A stretch of DNA of 64,000 nucleotides from Bifidobacterium miconis. Lineage in GTDB: Bacteria > Actinomycetota > Actinomycetes > Actinomycetales > Bifidobacteriaceae. The stretch covers positions 30,453-94,452 of the forward strand of contig NZ_JAHBBH010000008.1 in NCBI RefSeq assembly GCF_019331735.1. Direction: 5' to 3'. The position numbers were made by a program, and so were the translations under genes. The notes under the pieces were generated by a model. The model saw only the letters and a list, made by a program, of their open reading frames with translations. It was not told the DNA's origin and ran no database searches. This document shows positions 43,335-52,294 of the stretch, in pieces. The number at the start of each line of letters is the position of its first letter. Position 1 is the stretch's first letter.

Positions 43335-44165
43335 TTACCGGGCCGCGGCGACGAACGCGTTGAAAATGGCTTGGGAGCGCGGATCCACGCGGTACAGGAA
43401 TTCGGGATGCCATTGCACGGCCCACAGGAACCGGCTGTCCGGTCGCCACAACGCCTCGACTATCCCATCCGGGGCCGTGGCCATCACACGCAGTCCCGGA
43501 GCCAGTTCGCGCACGGCCTGATGGTGATAGCTGTTGACGGCGATCTCCCGCTGCCCGGCGAACAGCTCGGCCAACGGCGTGCCGGGCACCAGATCCACAT
43601 GATGTCCGAACGCGTCATACGGCGGATTCATGTGATGCTCCACCTCGCTGGGATGCTCGGTGGGCAGATCCTGCCACAGCGTGCCGCCCAAATACCGGTT
43701 GATGAACTGGATGCCGCGGCAAATGCCCAGAATCGGCTTGTCCAGCCGCATCACGGCGGGCAGCAGCAATGATTCCATGCGGTCGCGCTCCGGACTCAGC
43801 GCCTCATTGCGGCCGGTATCGTCCGGAAGACTCGCAGCACTGTCTCGTCCCAAGTTCGGTTTCGCGTCAGGCTTGTCTCCGGTATCCGATTGGTCTTCCG
43901 GCCCAACGTTCGGTCCAGCGTTTGGTCCAACGCCGGATTTCACACCCGATCCGACGCCCGGCCCCACATCCGGCCCGCCCGTGAACAGGAACGCGTCGAA
44001 CCGCTCCGCACACTGCGCCACCGCATCCGCGTCATCGGTCAACGGCAGCATCACCGGCGTGCCGCCGGCGCGCAGCACCGCGTCCATGTACCCGGGCAGC
44101 ATCCACAGGCTGTCCCGCCCGTAGTCCATCAACGGCGTCACGGCGACGAGCGGTCGATCGGTCAT
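43335..44165 (-). CDS. Peptidase C26 / gamma-glutamyl-GABA hydrolase-like protein
   Basis: A 276-residue class I glutamine amidotransferase-fold hydrolase of the PuuD type. The nucleophile is in ILGICRGIQFINRYLGGTL and the His in VQWHPEFLYR; the oxyanion region FLFTGGPDVGPG is present. An insert of about 60 residues after FTGGPDV is low-complexity (GSGVKSGVGPNAGPNVGPED), which is not usual. GGGGGGG lies before the ATG at 44165. Substrates of such enzymes are gamma-glutamyl amines or similar; the polyamine genes that would confirm PuuD are not adjacent. Confidence 0.85.
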   Translation of the reverse strand: MTDRPLVAVTPLMDYGRDSLWMLPGYMDAVLRAGGTPVMLPLTDDADAVAQCAERFDAFLFTGGPDVGPGVGSGVKSGVGPNAGPNVGPEDQSDTGDKPDAKPNLGRDSAASLPDDTGRNEALSPERDRMESLLLPAVMRLDKPILGICRGIQFINRYLGGTLWQDLPTEHPSEVEHHMNPPYDAFGHHVDLVPGTPLAELFAGQREIAVNSYHHQAVRELAPGLRVMATAPDGIVEALWRPDSRFLWAVQWHPEFLYRVDPRSQAIFNAFVAAAR

Positions 44166-44264
44166 CTGCAACCCCCCCCATTCCAAACGGATCGTCAACA
44201 GGCCGCAGTCCACACCGCGGCGATACCGTCACTCTAGTACTTCGTCGGACATGCACGGCTGCAT

Positions 44265-45506
44265 TCAGACCATCGGCAGCTTGAGTAGTACGGCCCATAC
44301 GGAGTCGTCGTGGTTGACGGTGAATTCGCCGCCGGCCGCGACGGCCGTGTGACGGCAGCGGTCGAGCCCAGTACCGCCGCTGAAGATGCCAGCCGGCCGG
44401 AAGATCCCGTTGGACGCGGACAGCGTGGCCAGTCCGGGCGCGAGCGTGACCACGATGCAGTAGCCGGCGGCCGGGTCGGCGTATTTCATCATGTTGCCGA
44501 CGATTTCGTGCAGGATGTCCAGCAGTGCGGACCTGCGCTCGGCGGTGCACGAGCAGCTCGGGACGCCGCCGACTATGATTTCGCCGGTCAGTCCGTGCGC
44601 GTGCAGCCGTTCGTCGTACGTCGCTGCGATCGATTGCAGTTCGTCGTTGCCGAGAGTGGTGAGCGGACGGCGCTCGGCGGAAACATGACCGATCGGCGTC
44701 CTGTGCGACGCATCGCCGGCCCGGTCCAGCCCGGCGATGAGCGTGCGCACTTTGGCGAGGGATTCCTGTGCGGTCCGTTCGATGATCGCCGCTGCGTCCA
44801 CACGCTCTCCGCCGTCGGCGCGCGTCGCCGTCCGCAGCTGGCACGCGAGCAGCAGAATCGTCGTCAAATCGTTGGCGACCGAATGATGCAGCTGTTCGGC
44901 GAGCCGCTGATCCGCGACGCGACGCAGCAGAGCGGCGCGCTCCAGCTCATCGGCCTCCTGCCGTTCCCGCCAGCTCATCATCGAACCGAGCCACAGTGCG
45001 ACCATCAGAAACGCAGCCGTGGCGCATACGATCGCAAACACCGACGAATCCCACGGATACAGCCATATGCGCGCCGCCGTGGCGGCCTCCGCGGCGATCG
45101 CCGCCGCCAGCGCCATCGCGATGCCCAGATACGCCATGATCGTGACGGCGACCAGCAGACAGAACAGTATCGACAGCGGCGTCGTCTCCGGCACGAAGCA
45201 CCTCGCCGCCCACAGCGCGACGATCGCCCAGCCGCCGATGCGCGGCAGCAACGCCATCAGCAGGCATCCGACGACGGACAGCAACGCGAACAGCGTCGTC
45301 GCGTCTCCGCCGTCGCCGGTCCCGCGCAAATACAGAGTTTCGACCGCCGTCGGAATCGACGCGCACGCCAGCAGCACGCGGGTCCGCCAATCCCAGAGCA
45401 GTCGCTTGTCAATGCGTTGTCCGAACATCATCGCGCTTTCCATTGGTCGCTGGTTGTGGGTTACGTTGTTGCGCTGTGTTTCGCGCTGTGTTTCCGGCTG
45501 ATCCAT
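44265..45506 (-). CDS. Sensor histidine kinase (NarL/DesK-like type)
   Basis: A membrane sensor of up to 413 residues. About six hydrophobic segments (TRVLLACASIPTAVETLYLR; TTLFALLSVVGCLLMALLPR; LSILFCLLVAVTIMAYLGIA; VFAIVCATAAFLMVALWLGS) form the input domain with little outside. The phosphorylated His is in LAEQLHHSVANDLTTILLLA and the ATP domain N-box in LLDILHEIVGNMMKYADP; the G box is poor (IFSGGTGLDRC). The response regulator gene lies just upstream. The start is uncertain: 45506 gives the longest form, 45443 (MESAMM) is possible; neither has a strong binding site. Confidence 0.82.
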   Translation of the reverse strand: MDQPETQRETQRNNVTHNQRPMESAMMFGQRIDKRLLWDWRTRVLLACASIPTAVETLYLRGTGDGGDATTLFALLSVVGCLLMALLPRIGGWAIVALWAARCFVPETTPLSILFCLLVAVTIMAYLGIAMALAAAIAAEAATAARIWLYPWDSSVFAIVCATAAFLMVALWLGSMMSWRERQEADELERAALLRRVADQRLAEQLHHSVANDLTTILLLACQLRTATRADGGERVDAAAIIERTAQESLAKVRTLIAGLDRAGDASHRTPIGHVSAERRPLTTLGNDELQSIAATYDERLHAHGLTGEIIVGGVPSCSCTAERRSALLDILHEIVGNMMKYADPAAGYCIVVTLAPGLATLSASNGIFRPAGIFSGGTGLDRCRHTAVAAGGEFTVNHDDSVWAVLLKLPMV

Positions 45507-45632
45507 GCCGAGTCAGCGTCGCGTCGCCGGTGATGCGACGCCGGCGACGCGCTGTTGGCGATACGCCGGAGACCGTGTGCCGACCTCGTGCCCGAGACGC
45601 GCTGCGACGAGCGCGACGCAGGCGAATCCGTT

Positions 45633-46433
45633 TCACATGCGCAGATATCGCCGGCACAGGGCGACCGCCTCGTCGCGGTCGCGTGCGTGCAGCTTCTCGC
45701 GCACGCGCGCGACCTGCGAGAAGATCGTGCCTTTGGTGATGCCGAGCGCGGCGGCGATGTCGTCGGTCGACCGTCCGTCCGCATACATGCGCATGATGGC
45801 GGACTGTTGCGCGGACAGTGCGAACGATCGCTCCGGTTGCGCCCGCGACGCGTCCGCGCAACCGGAACGGACGGGCTGTCCAGACGAACCGAACGTTCCG
45901 GCCAGATCGGCCGGCCCGTCCGCTTCATCCGAACGAACGACGTCGGCGGGGGAGCCTGCGACCGGCGCGGCCGGTGCGCCCGTCTGCCGCGCGTCGACGG
46001 GAAGTCCGGCAGTCGCATCGGACCGTCGGCATGCGCACGCTCCGCGAACGGCGTCGGCGATCGCCGAAACATCGTCCTTGCTGAGCACCGCGATCGCCCC
46101 CGCGGCGACGGCCGCATCGTTATAGACGGCCGGATCGTTATAGACGGCCGGATCGTAGGCGGTCACGCCGATCATCGGCAGCGCCGGCGCCCACCGGCGC
46201 GCCGCACGGCACACGTCGACGCCGGTCATGTCGGACAGCGCCATGTCGACCAGCAGCACGTCCGGACGGTCCTGGGCGCGGATGCAGCGCTGGATCGCGC
46301 TCGCGCCGAGCTGCGCTGTCCACATCACCGTGCAGCCGTCGCGGGCCAGCAGCGACGACAACGCCATCAACGCCATGCGATCGTTGTCCACGATCGCGAT
46401 CGAAACCGGTTTGCGTCGCGCATGCTGTTCCAT
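45633..46433 (-). CDS. NarL-type response regulator
   Basis: A 266-residue regulator paired with the kinase downstream. The receiver has acidic residues in IAIVDNDRM, phospho-acceptor Asp63 (VLLVDMALSDM), Thr91 and Lys119 (AVLSKDD). The C-terminal LuxR-type helix-turn-helix reads LSAQQSAIMRMYADGRSTDD and IAAALGITKGTIFSQVARVR. An Ala/Asp-rich linker of about 75 residues joins them, longer than usual. Residues 94-105 are a tandem DPAVYN repeat made by an 18-bp DNA duplication. TAGACT ends 7 bases before the ATG at 46433, which sets the start. Confidence 0.85.
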   Translation of the reverse strand: MEQHARRKPVSIAIVDNDRMALMALSSLLARDGCTVMWTAQLGASAIQRCIRAQDRPDVLLVDMALSDMTGVDVCRAARRWAPALPMIGVTAYDPAVYNDPAVYNDAAVAAGAIAVLSKDDVSAIADAVRGACACRRSDATAGLPVDARQTGAPAAPVAGSPADVVRSDEADGPADLAGTFGSSGQPVRSGCADASRAQPERSFALSAQQSAIMRMYADGRSTDDIAAALGITKGTIFSQVARVREKLHARDRDEAVALCRRYLRM

Positions 46434-46597
46434 GCGGTCCAGTCTAGGCGTGCGCGACACGGCGGCGGCAACTCATGTCATGCACCGCATGTCGTGCCGT
46501 GGCGCGGGACAATGGAACCGTCGTAGCGTGGCAGTATCGGCGATATCCGACCGATCGGCGGCCGTTCCGACATACGGCCTGATCGAAGGAGGTCATC

Positions 46598-47497
46598 ATG
46601 AACCCCACGGCGATGCGCAACGGGCGGCGGTACATCATTCTTCCGTCCGTGACAGGCGGTAACGACGAGCCGCTGCGGGATGGTCCGCGCCGCAACGATC
46701 CGCAGCATGACAGGCTTCAGCGTGACGATGCGCGACGCAACGAATCGAATGCCCGCGGGACCGTATCGGAGACCGGCTCCGGCGCTTCCGCCGGCCGGCC
46801 GATGTGGTGGTGGTTGCTCGCCGCGTTTCTCGCGTTCGCGGTGATCGTTACCGGCGCGTTCGTCTGGCAGCGTGCCACGCGCGTCACTGCGCAGAAGATC
46901 TACGACGAACTCGTCTCGCTCGAACCGAACGCCACCAAGGACCAGCTGACCGCACGCGGCTACGCGTACGGCGGACGCGCCGCATACGGCTGGCGGACGG
47001 TCGACGACGACGAGTTCCCGACCTACGACGGTCCCGACGAAGCGCCGATCGACGCGTTCATGAACGACGTGCGCGCCGGGCGAGAATCCGTGCTGCGGCT
47101 GGTCGTCGACGGCATCGGCCCGTCCCGGAAGACTGGCACCGACGAGGTCTCGGACGGCACGTCGGTGCGCATCCTGTGGTTCGACCCGACCGCCGACGCC
47201 GACTGGGCCGACAAGGACGATCCCCGCCAGCCGGCCTCCATCCATCACGACGGCAAGGGGCAGATCCGCGAATGGTGGTGGCGCGACGGCGAGGTCGTCG
47301 TCTCCGACAAACGGTTCTCGCGGGCCATGCAGCGGGACGACGAGTACGCGGACCGCACCTACGTCCTCAAACACCAGCCCGCGATCCCGTCCGACCCCGA
47401 CTCGACCAGCACCGTCATCGTCGCGTACGATGAAAACCTCTACTCGCGCGGTTCCGGTTTGGGCTCAGTTTCCGGTTCCGGCACTGGCTCCGACTGA
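46598..47497 (+). CDS. Membrane-anchored protein of unknown function
   Basis: A 299-residue protein that I do not recognise. About 65 polar residues (many Arg, Asp, Asn) are followed by a single membrane segment (WWWLLAAFLAFAVIVTGAFV) and an extracellular domain of about 210 residues (KIYDELVSLEPNATKDQLTA; EWWWRDGEVVVSDKRFSRAM; STSTVIVAYDENLYSRG) ending Gly/Ser-rich. A GAAGGAGG binding site precedes the ATG. It is divergent from the response regulator, so it could be a target of that system, but there is no direct evidence. Confidence 0.75.
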   Translation: MNPTAMRNGRRYIILPSVTGGNDEPLRDGPRRNDPQHDRLQRDDARRNESNARGTVSETGSGASAGRPMWWWLLAAFLAFAVIVTGAFVWQRATRVTAQKIYDELVSLEPNATKDQLTARGYAYGGRAAYGWRTVDDDEFPTYDGPDEAPIDAFMNDVRAGRESVLRLVVDGIGPSRKTGTDEVSDGTSVRILWFDPTADADWADKDDPRQPASIHHDGKGQIREWWWRDGEVVVSDKRFSRAMQRDDEYADRTYVLKHQPAIPSDPDSTSTVIVAYDENLYSRGSGLGSVSGSGTGSD

Positions 47498-47541
47498 TGG
47501 CCTTCTCGGCCCCTCCCTGCTCGCCACGCTGGGATCCGGCT

Positions 47542-47587
47542 GGTGGAAAAGTCTCGCTGAGCATCGTCTCAGTGAGACTTTTCCACC
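47542..47587. terminator. Hairpin between convergent genes
   Basis: GGTGGAAAAGTCTCGCTGAG pairs with CTCAGTGAGACTTTTCCACC (one mismatch) across 6 bases. It lies between the unknown protein gene and the acyl-CoA ligase gene. Confidence 0.7.
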
Positions 47588-47592
47588 ACGCC

Positions 47593-49413
47593 TCAGCGCT
47601 TGCCGGCGTAGATCCGCTGATCGATCACGTCGGCGAAGACGCGGTTCACGGCCGGCCGCACGACCTTCAAACTCGGAGTCAGGCACTTGTTGTCCTGCGT
47701 GAACCGCTGGTCGAGCACCACGAACTTGCGCACCGACTCGGCGCGCGACACGGTCGCGTTCGCCTTGTCGACGTAGCGCTGGATCTCGTCGTGCACGTCC
47801 GGCAGCTGCGCGGCGTCGGCGATCGGCAGATCGGCCGCGAATCCGTGCGATGGCAGCCACGCGGCCAAACCGTCCGGGTCAAGCGTCACGAGCGCGCCGA
47901 TGAACGGCCGCTGGTCGCCCACCACGACCGCATGCTCGACGATCGGGCACTTGACGATCTCCTGCTCCATTGGGATCGGCGACACGTTCTTGCCGCCGGC
48001 CGTGATGATGATGTCCTTCTTGCGCCCGGTGATCGTCACGCGGCCCTCGTCGTCGATCGACGCGAGATCGCCCGTGCGCAGCCAACCATCCTCGGTGAAC
48101 GCCTCCGCCGTTTTCTCCGGCAGGTTGTGGTAGCCGCGGAACACGTTCTCGCCCTTCACCTGCAGCTCGCCGTCGTCCGCGATGCGCACCGACGAACCGG
48201 GCGCGGGCTGACCGACCGTGCCGATCACGTTGTCGTCCACGCGCGTCACGGTGAACGGGGCGGCCGTTTCGGTCATGCCGTAGCCCTGGATCATCGTCAG
48301 GCCGATGCCGTTGTAGAAGTGCGCGAGATCCGGGTCGAGCGGCGCGCCGCCGCACGCGACGAACCGGATGCGCGGTCCGAGCGCGCCGCGGATCGTGCGG
48401 TAGACGAGCGCCTCGTACGTCGCCCGCTCGGCGATCGCCTTGGCCGAATGCGGCGTACCGCTTTGTTCGTCGCGCGACCACTGACGCGCCGCGGCCACGG
48501 CCTTGGCGAACAGACGACCCTTGAAGCCCATACCGGCCTTCTGCGAGGCCGCGTTGTACACCTTCTCGAACACGCGCGGCACGCCGAGCAGATACGTCGG
48601 CTGGAACGAACGCAGGTCAGGCAAGAGCGAATGTGTATCCGGCAGGTAGCCGACCACGCCGTCGTCGGAGCCGATCGAGCAGTACTGGATGTAACGCGCG
48701 AAGCAGTGCGCGAGCGGCAGGAACAGCAGCAGTCGCGGATGCCCGTCGCAGATCATCTCCGACAGGCACTCGTAGCCCGCGCGCACGATCGACAGGAAGT
48801 TGCGGTGCGTGAGCTCCGCGCCCTTCGGAGCGCCGGTCGAGCCGGACGTGTACACGATCGTCGCCAGATCGTCGGCGCGCACCGACGCGATGCGCTCGTC
48901 GAGCTCCTCGTCGGAGACGGTGACGCCGAAGCCCTGCAGCGCGCCGAGCGCGTTGCCGTCCATCATGAGGATCTGCCGGAGCTCCGGGCAATGGTCCTTG
49001 ACCGAGTCGAGGCGGTCGAAGCGCTCGCGATCGTCGGCGATGGCGAGCTTGACGGCGGAGTCGTTGAGGATGCGCTCGGCCTGCGCGGCGGAGTCGGTGT
49101 CGTAGATCGGCACGTTCACCGCACCGATCGCGGCGAGCGCGAAGTCGAGCACGCCCCACTCGTAGCGGGTGGCGGAGAACAGGGTGACCGCGTCGCCCTT
49201 CTTGATGCCGAACGCGATGAGGCCCTTGGCGGCGGCGAGGACGAGCTTGTGGAATTCGCCGGTGGTGATGTCGTCCCAGCGGCCCGGTCCGAGTTTGCGC
49301 GAGGCGATGACGGTGTCCTCGCCGGTGCGTTCGATGCGTTCGGTGAGGAGTGAGTAGAGGGTTTCGTCGTCGCGTACGACGATCGAGCCGGGGGTGGTGT
49401 ATTCGGTGCGCAT
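47593..49413 (-). CDS. Long-chain fatty-acid-CoA ligase-like AMP-binding enzyme
   Basis: A 606-residue ANL-superfamily enzyme. The AMP-binding motif is TIVYTSGSTGAPKGAELTHR; A5 is YGMTETAAPFTVTR, A7 is LRTGDLASIDDEGRVTITGR, and A10 includes QRFTQDNKCLTPSLKVVRPAV with the catalytic Lys. The layout matches bacterial FadD15-type acyl-CoA synthetases, which activate fatty acids for lipid synthesis or turnover. In bifidobacteria, which lack beta-oxidation, the likely use is incorporation of host or diet fatty acids, which is inference. The ATG at 49413 is chosen from homology; its binding site is weak. Confidence 0.9.
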   Translation of the reverse strand: MRTEYTTPGSIVVRDDETLYSLLTERIERTGEDTVIASRKLGPGRWDDITTGEFHKLVLAAAKGLIAFGIKKGDAVTLFSATRYEWGVLDFALAAIGAVNVPIYDTDSAAQAERILNDSAVKLAIADDRERFDRLDSVKDHCPELRQILMMDGNALGALQGFGVTVSDEELDERIASVRADDLATIVYTSGSTGAPKGAELTHRNFLSIVRAGYECLSEMICDGHPRLLLFLPLAHCFARYIQYCSIGSDDGVVGYLPDTHSLLPDLRSFQPTYLLGVPRVFEKVYNAASQKAGMGFKGRLFAKAVAAARQWSRDEQSGTPHSAKAIAERATYEALVYRTIRGALGPRIRFVACGGAPLDPDLAHFYNGIGLTMIQGYGMTETAAPFTVTRVDDNVIGTVGQPAPGSSVRIADDGELQVKGENVFRGYHNLPEKTAEAFTEDGWLRTGDLASIDDEGRVTITGRKKDIIITAGGKNVSPIPMEQEIVKCPIVEHAVVVGDQRPFIGALVTLDPDGLAAWLPSHGFAADLPIADAAQLPDVHDEIQRYVDKANATVSRAESVRKFVVLDQRFTQDNKCLTPSLKVVRPAVNRVFADVIDQRIYAGKR

Positions 49414-50035
49414 GATGTGCCGTGTTCCGTTTCCGCGGTGGCGTTGCCGCCGGCCGCTGCTTGTATTGTGCTGGTGTGCTGTGTGTGCCGTGTCGCGTCG
49501 TGCCGCGTCGTTTCCTGCGCGATGCGCGTGATGCGTTGCGTCGCGCGGCGTGTGTGGAGTGCGTTGCTCGTCTCGTGACGCGCGCGATACGGAGCACACG
49601 GCTGACGTTTGCTGCTGTTCCGTCAACTAACTTACGATGCCGTAGGTTGCGCCGCGTTGTACGCCGCCACGAATTCCGGGCCGCGCGTTTGTATGCGGGC
49701 ACAAAACCGGGTGTTGCCGAGTGTTGGCCGGACGGGCGGTGCGTGATGGACGGCGGGGCGGCGGCGGTGCGGATCAGTGCCGCCCGCCGAATGGCTGCGA
49801 TCCGTTCGTGCCGCATGATCGGCGCGTATGTGTGCGGGGATGGCGGAAACTGTTGCGGTTTTGTGACATACGTGAGTTGAATCGTGTGCGAAAACGACTA
49901 ATATACGTTCAGGTTTGCGATTGTTAGCGCTCACGAAGCATGCATGCGGCATGCGCGGGCGTGCGGCAACCGCCCAACGAGAACAGAGAACAAGAAAGAG
50001 GACGCGCGGTTCGCCGCGCCATGTTTTCAAGGTGA
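49414..50035. promoter_or_regulatory. Long divergent region before the sugar porter
   Basis: About 620 bases without a convincing gene. The porter promoter is TTGAAT (49877-49882) with TAATAT (49899-49904), spacer 16, followed at 49922-49935 by TGTTAGCGCTCACG. This is the reverse complement of the ara operator with one change at the edge. The first 250 bases are GTGTGC-rich low-complexity sequence. Confidence 0.6.
49922..49935 (+). promoter_or_regulatory. LacI-type operator of the sugar porter gene
   Basis: TGTTAGCGCTCACG lies 17 bases downstream of the -10 hexamer, in a roadblock position, and its core TGTTAGCGCTCAC equals the inverted ara operator at 38993-39005. Confidence 0.7.
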
Positions 50036-50050
50036 ATGAGGTATTTCGCC

Positions 50051-51625
50051 ATGGGCAATCCCAATGATTCCATCGCGCTCGAATCGGACGAGCGCAACCA
50101 GCGCGGCTCCGGCCGCTACATCGTCGGCCTCGCGCTGAGCGCGGGCCTCGCCGGTCTGCTGTACGGCTACGACACCGTCTCCATCTCCGGCGCCATCGAC
50201 TTCCTGCAGACCAAGTACTCCCTGAGCCCCGCGCTGCAGGGCATGGTCATCTCGTCGATCATGATCGGCGGCGTGATCGGCGCCGGTTTCTCCGGCTTCC
50301 TGTCCGACCGCTACGGCCGTCGCAAGCTGCTCATGTTCGGCGCCGCGTTCTTCTTCGTCGCCGCACTGTGGTCCGCCTTCACGTTCAGCCCGGTCACGCT
50401 GATCCTCGCCCGCGTCATCGGCGGCATCGGCATCGGTCTGGCCGCCGCGCTCGCCGTCACGTACATCACCGAATCCGCGCCGACCAACATCCGCGGCGCG
50501 CTTACCAGCGCGTACCAGCTGCTTACCATCTCCGGCATCTTCCTGACCAACGTCATCAACTACTTCATCGCCTCCTCCGGCTCGCACGACTGGGGCGTGA
50601 ACATCGGCTGGCGCTGGATGCTCGGCATCGGCGCGATCCCGGCCGCGATCTTCTTCGGCGCGCTGTGGTTCAGCCCTGAGTCCCCGCGATTCCTCGTGCA
50701 GGCCGGCAAGGTCGACGAGGGCTTCAAGGTGCTCGAGCGCATCAACGGCACCGAGAAGGCTCGCCACGACGTCGAGGAGATCCAGAACCAGATCGCCGAG
50801 GAGCGGAAGGCCAACGCCCAGTTCTCCGACCTGTTCAAGCCGGGCCTGCGCAAGGCCCTGCTCATCGGCATCTTCCTCGCCATCTTCAACCAAGCCATCG
50901 GCATGAACGCCATCAGCTACTACGGCCCGGTCATGTTCAAGGACATGGGATTCGGCGGCAACACCGAATTCCTCGCCTCCTCCTGCGTGGGCGGCATCGA
51001 GCTCGTGTTCACCGTCGTCGGCATGTACCTGATCGACACCGCCGGCCGCAAGAAGCTCATGGCCGTCGGCTCGGGCCTCATGGTCGTGTTCGCGCTCGGC
51101 ATCAGCTTCGCGTACGCCAACAACTACCAGCTGCTCATGCTCATCTTCGTGATGTGCTTCACCTCCGCGTTCGCGTTCTCGATGGGCCCGATCCCGTGGA
51201 TCATGATCCCGGAACTGTTCCCGACCTACCTGCGCGGCCGCGCCACCGGCATCTGCACCGTGTTTCTGTGGGCCACGAACTGGGCGATCGGCCAGTTCAC
51301 GCCGGTCATGATCAGCTCGATCGGCGGCATGGGCACGTTCCTCGTGTTCGCCGGCACCAACCTGCTGTGCTTCCTCGGCGTGGTCACGTTCGTGCCCGAA
51401 ACCAAGGACAAGACGCTCGAGGAGATCGCCGAGCTGTGGAAGCCGAAGTCCGAGCAGTCCAACGCGCAGCTCGAGGTCGTGCGCGCCACCGCCGACCTGC
51501 GCCAGGCAGAATCCGACATCAGGGCCGCCGAAGCCGAACTGGCCCGCGCCCGCCGCGCCAAGGAGCGCGCGATCGCCACCAAGGCCGCCGCCGAGGCGCT
51601 CGTCGCCGCGCAAAAGCAGCGCTGA
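50051..51625 (+). CDS. MFS sugar porter, candidate L-arabinose/H+ symporter
   Basis: A 524-residue sugar porter with 12 membrane segments. Family marks: AGLLYGYDTVSISGAIDFLQ, DRYGRRKLLM, ESAPTNIRGALTSAYQL, WFSPESPRFLVQAG, IPELFPTYLRGRATGICT and FVPETKDKTLEEIAELW. After the last, a charged coiled-coil tail of about 55 residues (TADLRQAESDIRAAEAELAR) is not usual for the family. The shared operator with araBDA suggests arabinose or xylose as substrate. The ATG at 50051 has GAGG upstream; 50036 is an alternative start five codons earlier. No other sugar gene is adjacent. Confidence 0.9.
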   Translation: MGNPNDSIALESDERNQRGSGRYIVGLALSAGLAGLLYGYDTVSISGAIDFLQTKYSLSPALQGMVISSIMIGGVIGAGFSGFLSDRYGRRKLLMFGAAFFFVAALWSAFTFSPVTLILARVIGGIGIGLAAALAVTYITESAPTNIRGALTSAYQLLTISGIFLTNVINYFIASSGSHDWGVNIGWRWMLGIGAIPAAIFFGALWFSPESPRFLVQAGKVDEGFKVLERINGTEKARHDVEEIQNQIAEERKANAQFSDLFKPGLRKALLIGIFLAIFNQAIGMNAISYYGPVMFKDMGFGGNTEFLASSCVGGIELVFTVVGMYLIDTAGRKKLMAVGSGLMVVFALGISFAYANNYQLLMLIFVMCFTSAFAFSMGPIPWIMIPELFPTYLRGRATGICTVFLWATNWAIGQFTPVMISSIGGMGTFLVFAGTNLLCFLGVVTFVPETKDKTLEEIAELWKPKSEQSNAQLEVVRATADLRQAESDIRAAEAELARARRAKERAIATKAAAEALVAAQKQR

Positions 51626-51650
51626 CCGGCTTTTCCGGTTTTCGAAAAGG

Positions 51651-51792
51651 ATATCTGCGAGTTGTAGATCCCCCGATCCGCGTGCAGGCGCATCAGGGTC
51701 AATGGAGGCAGCCGAAATCGGCCATTTCTTGGTATGGCCGATTCGATGCAACCGCCGGGCAACCCCACAAGGGACCTACAACTCGCAGATAT
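51651..51792. repeat. 142-bp inverted-repeat element after the sugar porter
   Basis: The ends ATATCTGCGAGTTGTAGATC(CC) at 51651-51672 and their inverse at 51771-51792 match in 21 of 22 positions. Inside, AATCGGCCAT (51716-51725) pairs with ATGGCCGATT (51734-51743). It starts 26 bases after the stop codon. No target duplication is evident. It could be a miniature element or a large terminator. Confidence 0.65.
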
Positions 51793-51816
51793 GCGATCCG
51801 CATGGCCATCACCTTG

Positions 51817-51884
51817 CCTGTGACGTGGTCTTGGCCACTCGGCCGCTCGTCCGGGCCGACGTCGTTTCGCCGTCACGTCACAGG
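51817..51884. repeat. Inverted repeat abutting the DUF559 element
   Basis: CCTGTGACGTG (51817-51827) and CACGTCACAGG (51874-51884) are exact inverse repeats. The target duplication of the 51894 element begins two bases later. Confidence 0.6.
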
Positions 51885-52170
51885 TCGTAATCCGGCTCTT
51901 CGTATTTTGGTGTGTATGAGTGGGTTCGGTGGGGTGTGGCTCTGTGGTGTCGGTATCGTCCGCACTGTTCGTGCGTCCGATGCTGTGTTGCCGTGAGATT
52001 GCGCGACAGCGCAATCTCAGCATCGCGCACAGCGCAATCTCAGCATCGCGCACAGCGCGATGAAACGGCATTGCGCTCTCGCGCAATCCACTATTCCCCG
52101 GCGGCAGCCATCGCTGCCACACCCGAACGGTTGCAGCGCTTGTGATGCTGGCGGTAGCTCTCGGCCCCCT

Positions 52171-52206
52171 CGGCTGAGGGGGCTCCCGGCGAAGCCGGGT
52201 GGGGGA
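52171..52206. repeat. REP-like unit 6, inside the DUF559 element
   Basis: GCCCCCTCGGCTGAGGGGGC is followed by CCCGGCGAAGCCGGG and GGGGG. The second hairpin also occurs in the 27483 element. Confidence 0.65.
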
Positions 52207-52294
52207 GCGTCGCGGCGCTACGCGCCGACAACAACACGGCATCGCGCGATAGCGCGATTCCAATACCAGCATGCGCCCAGTATCCTAAAAACCC

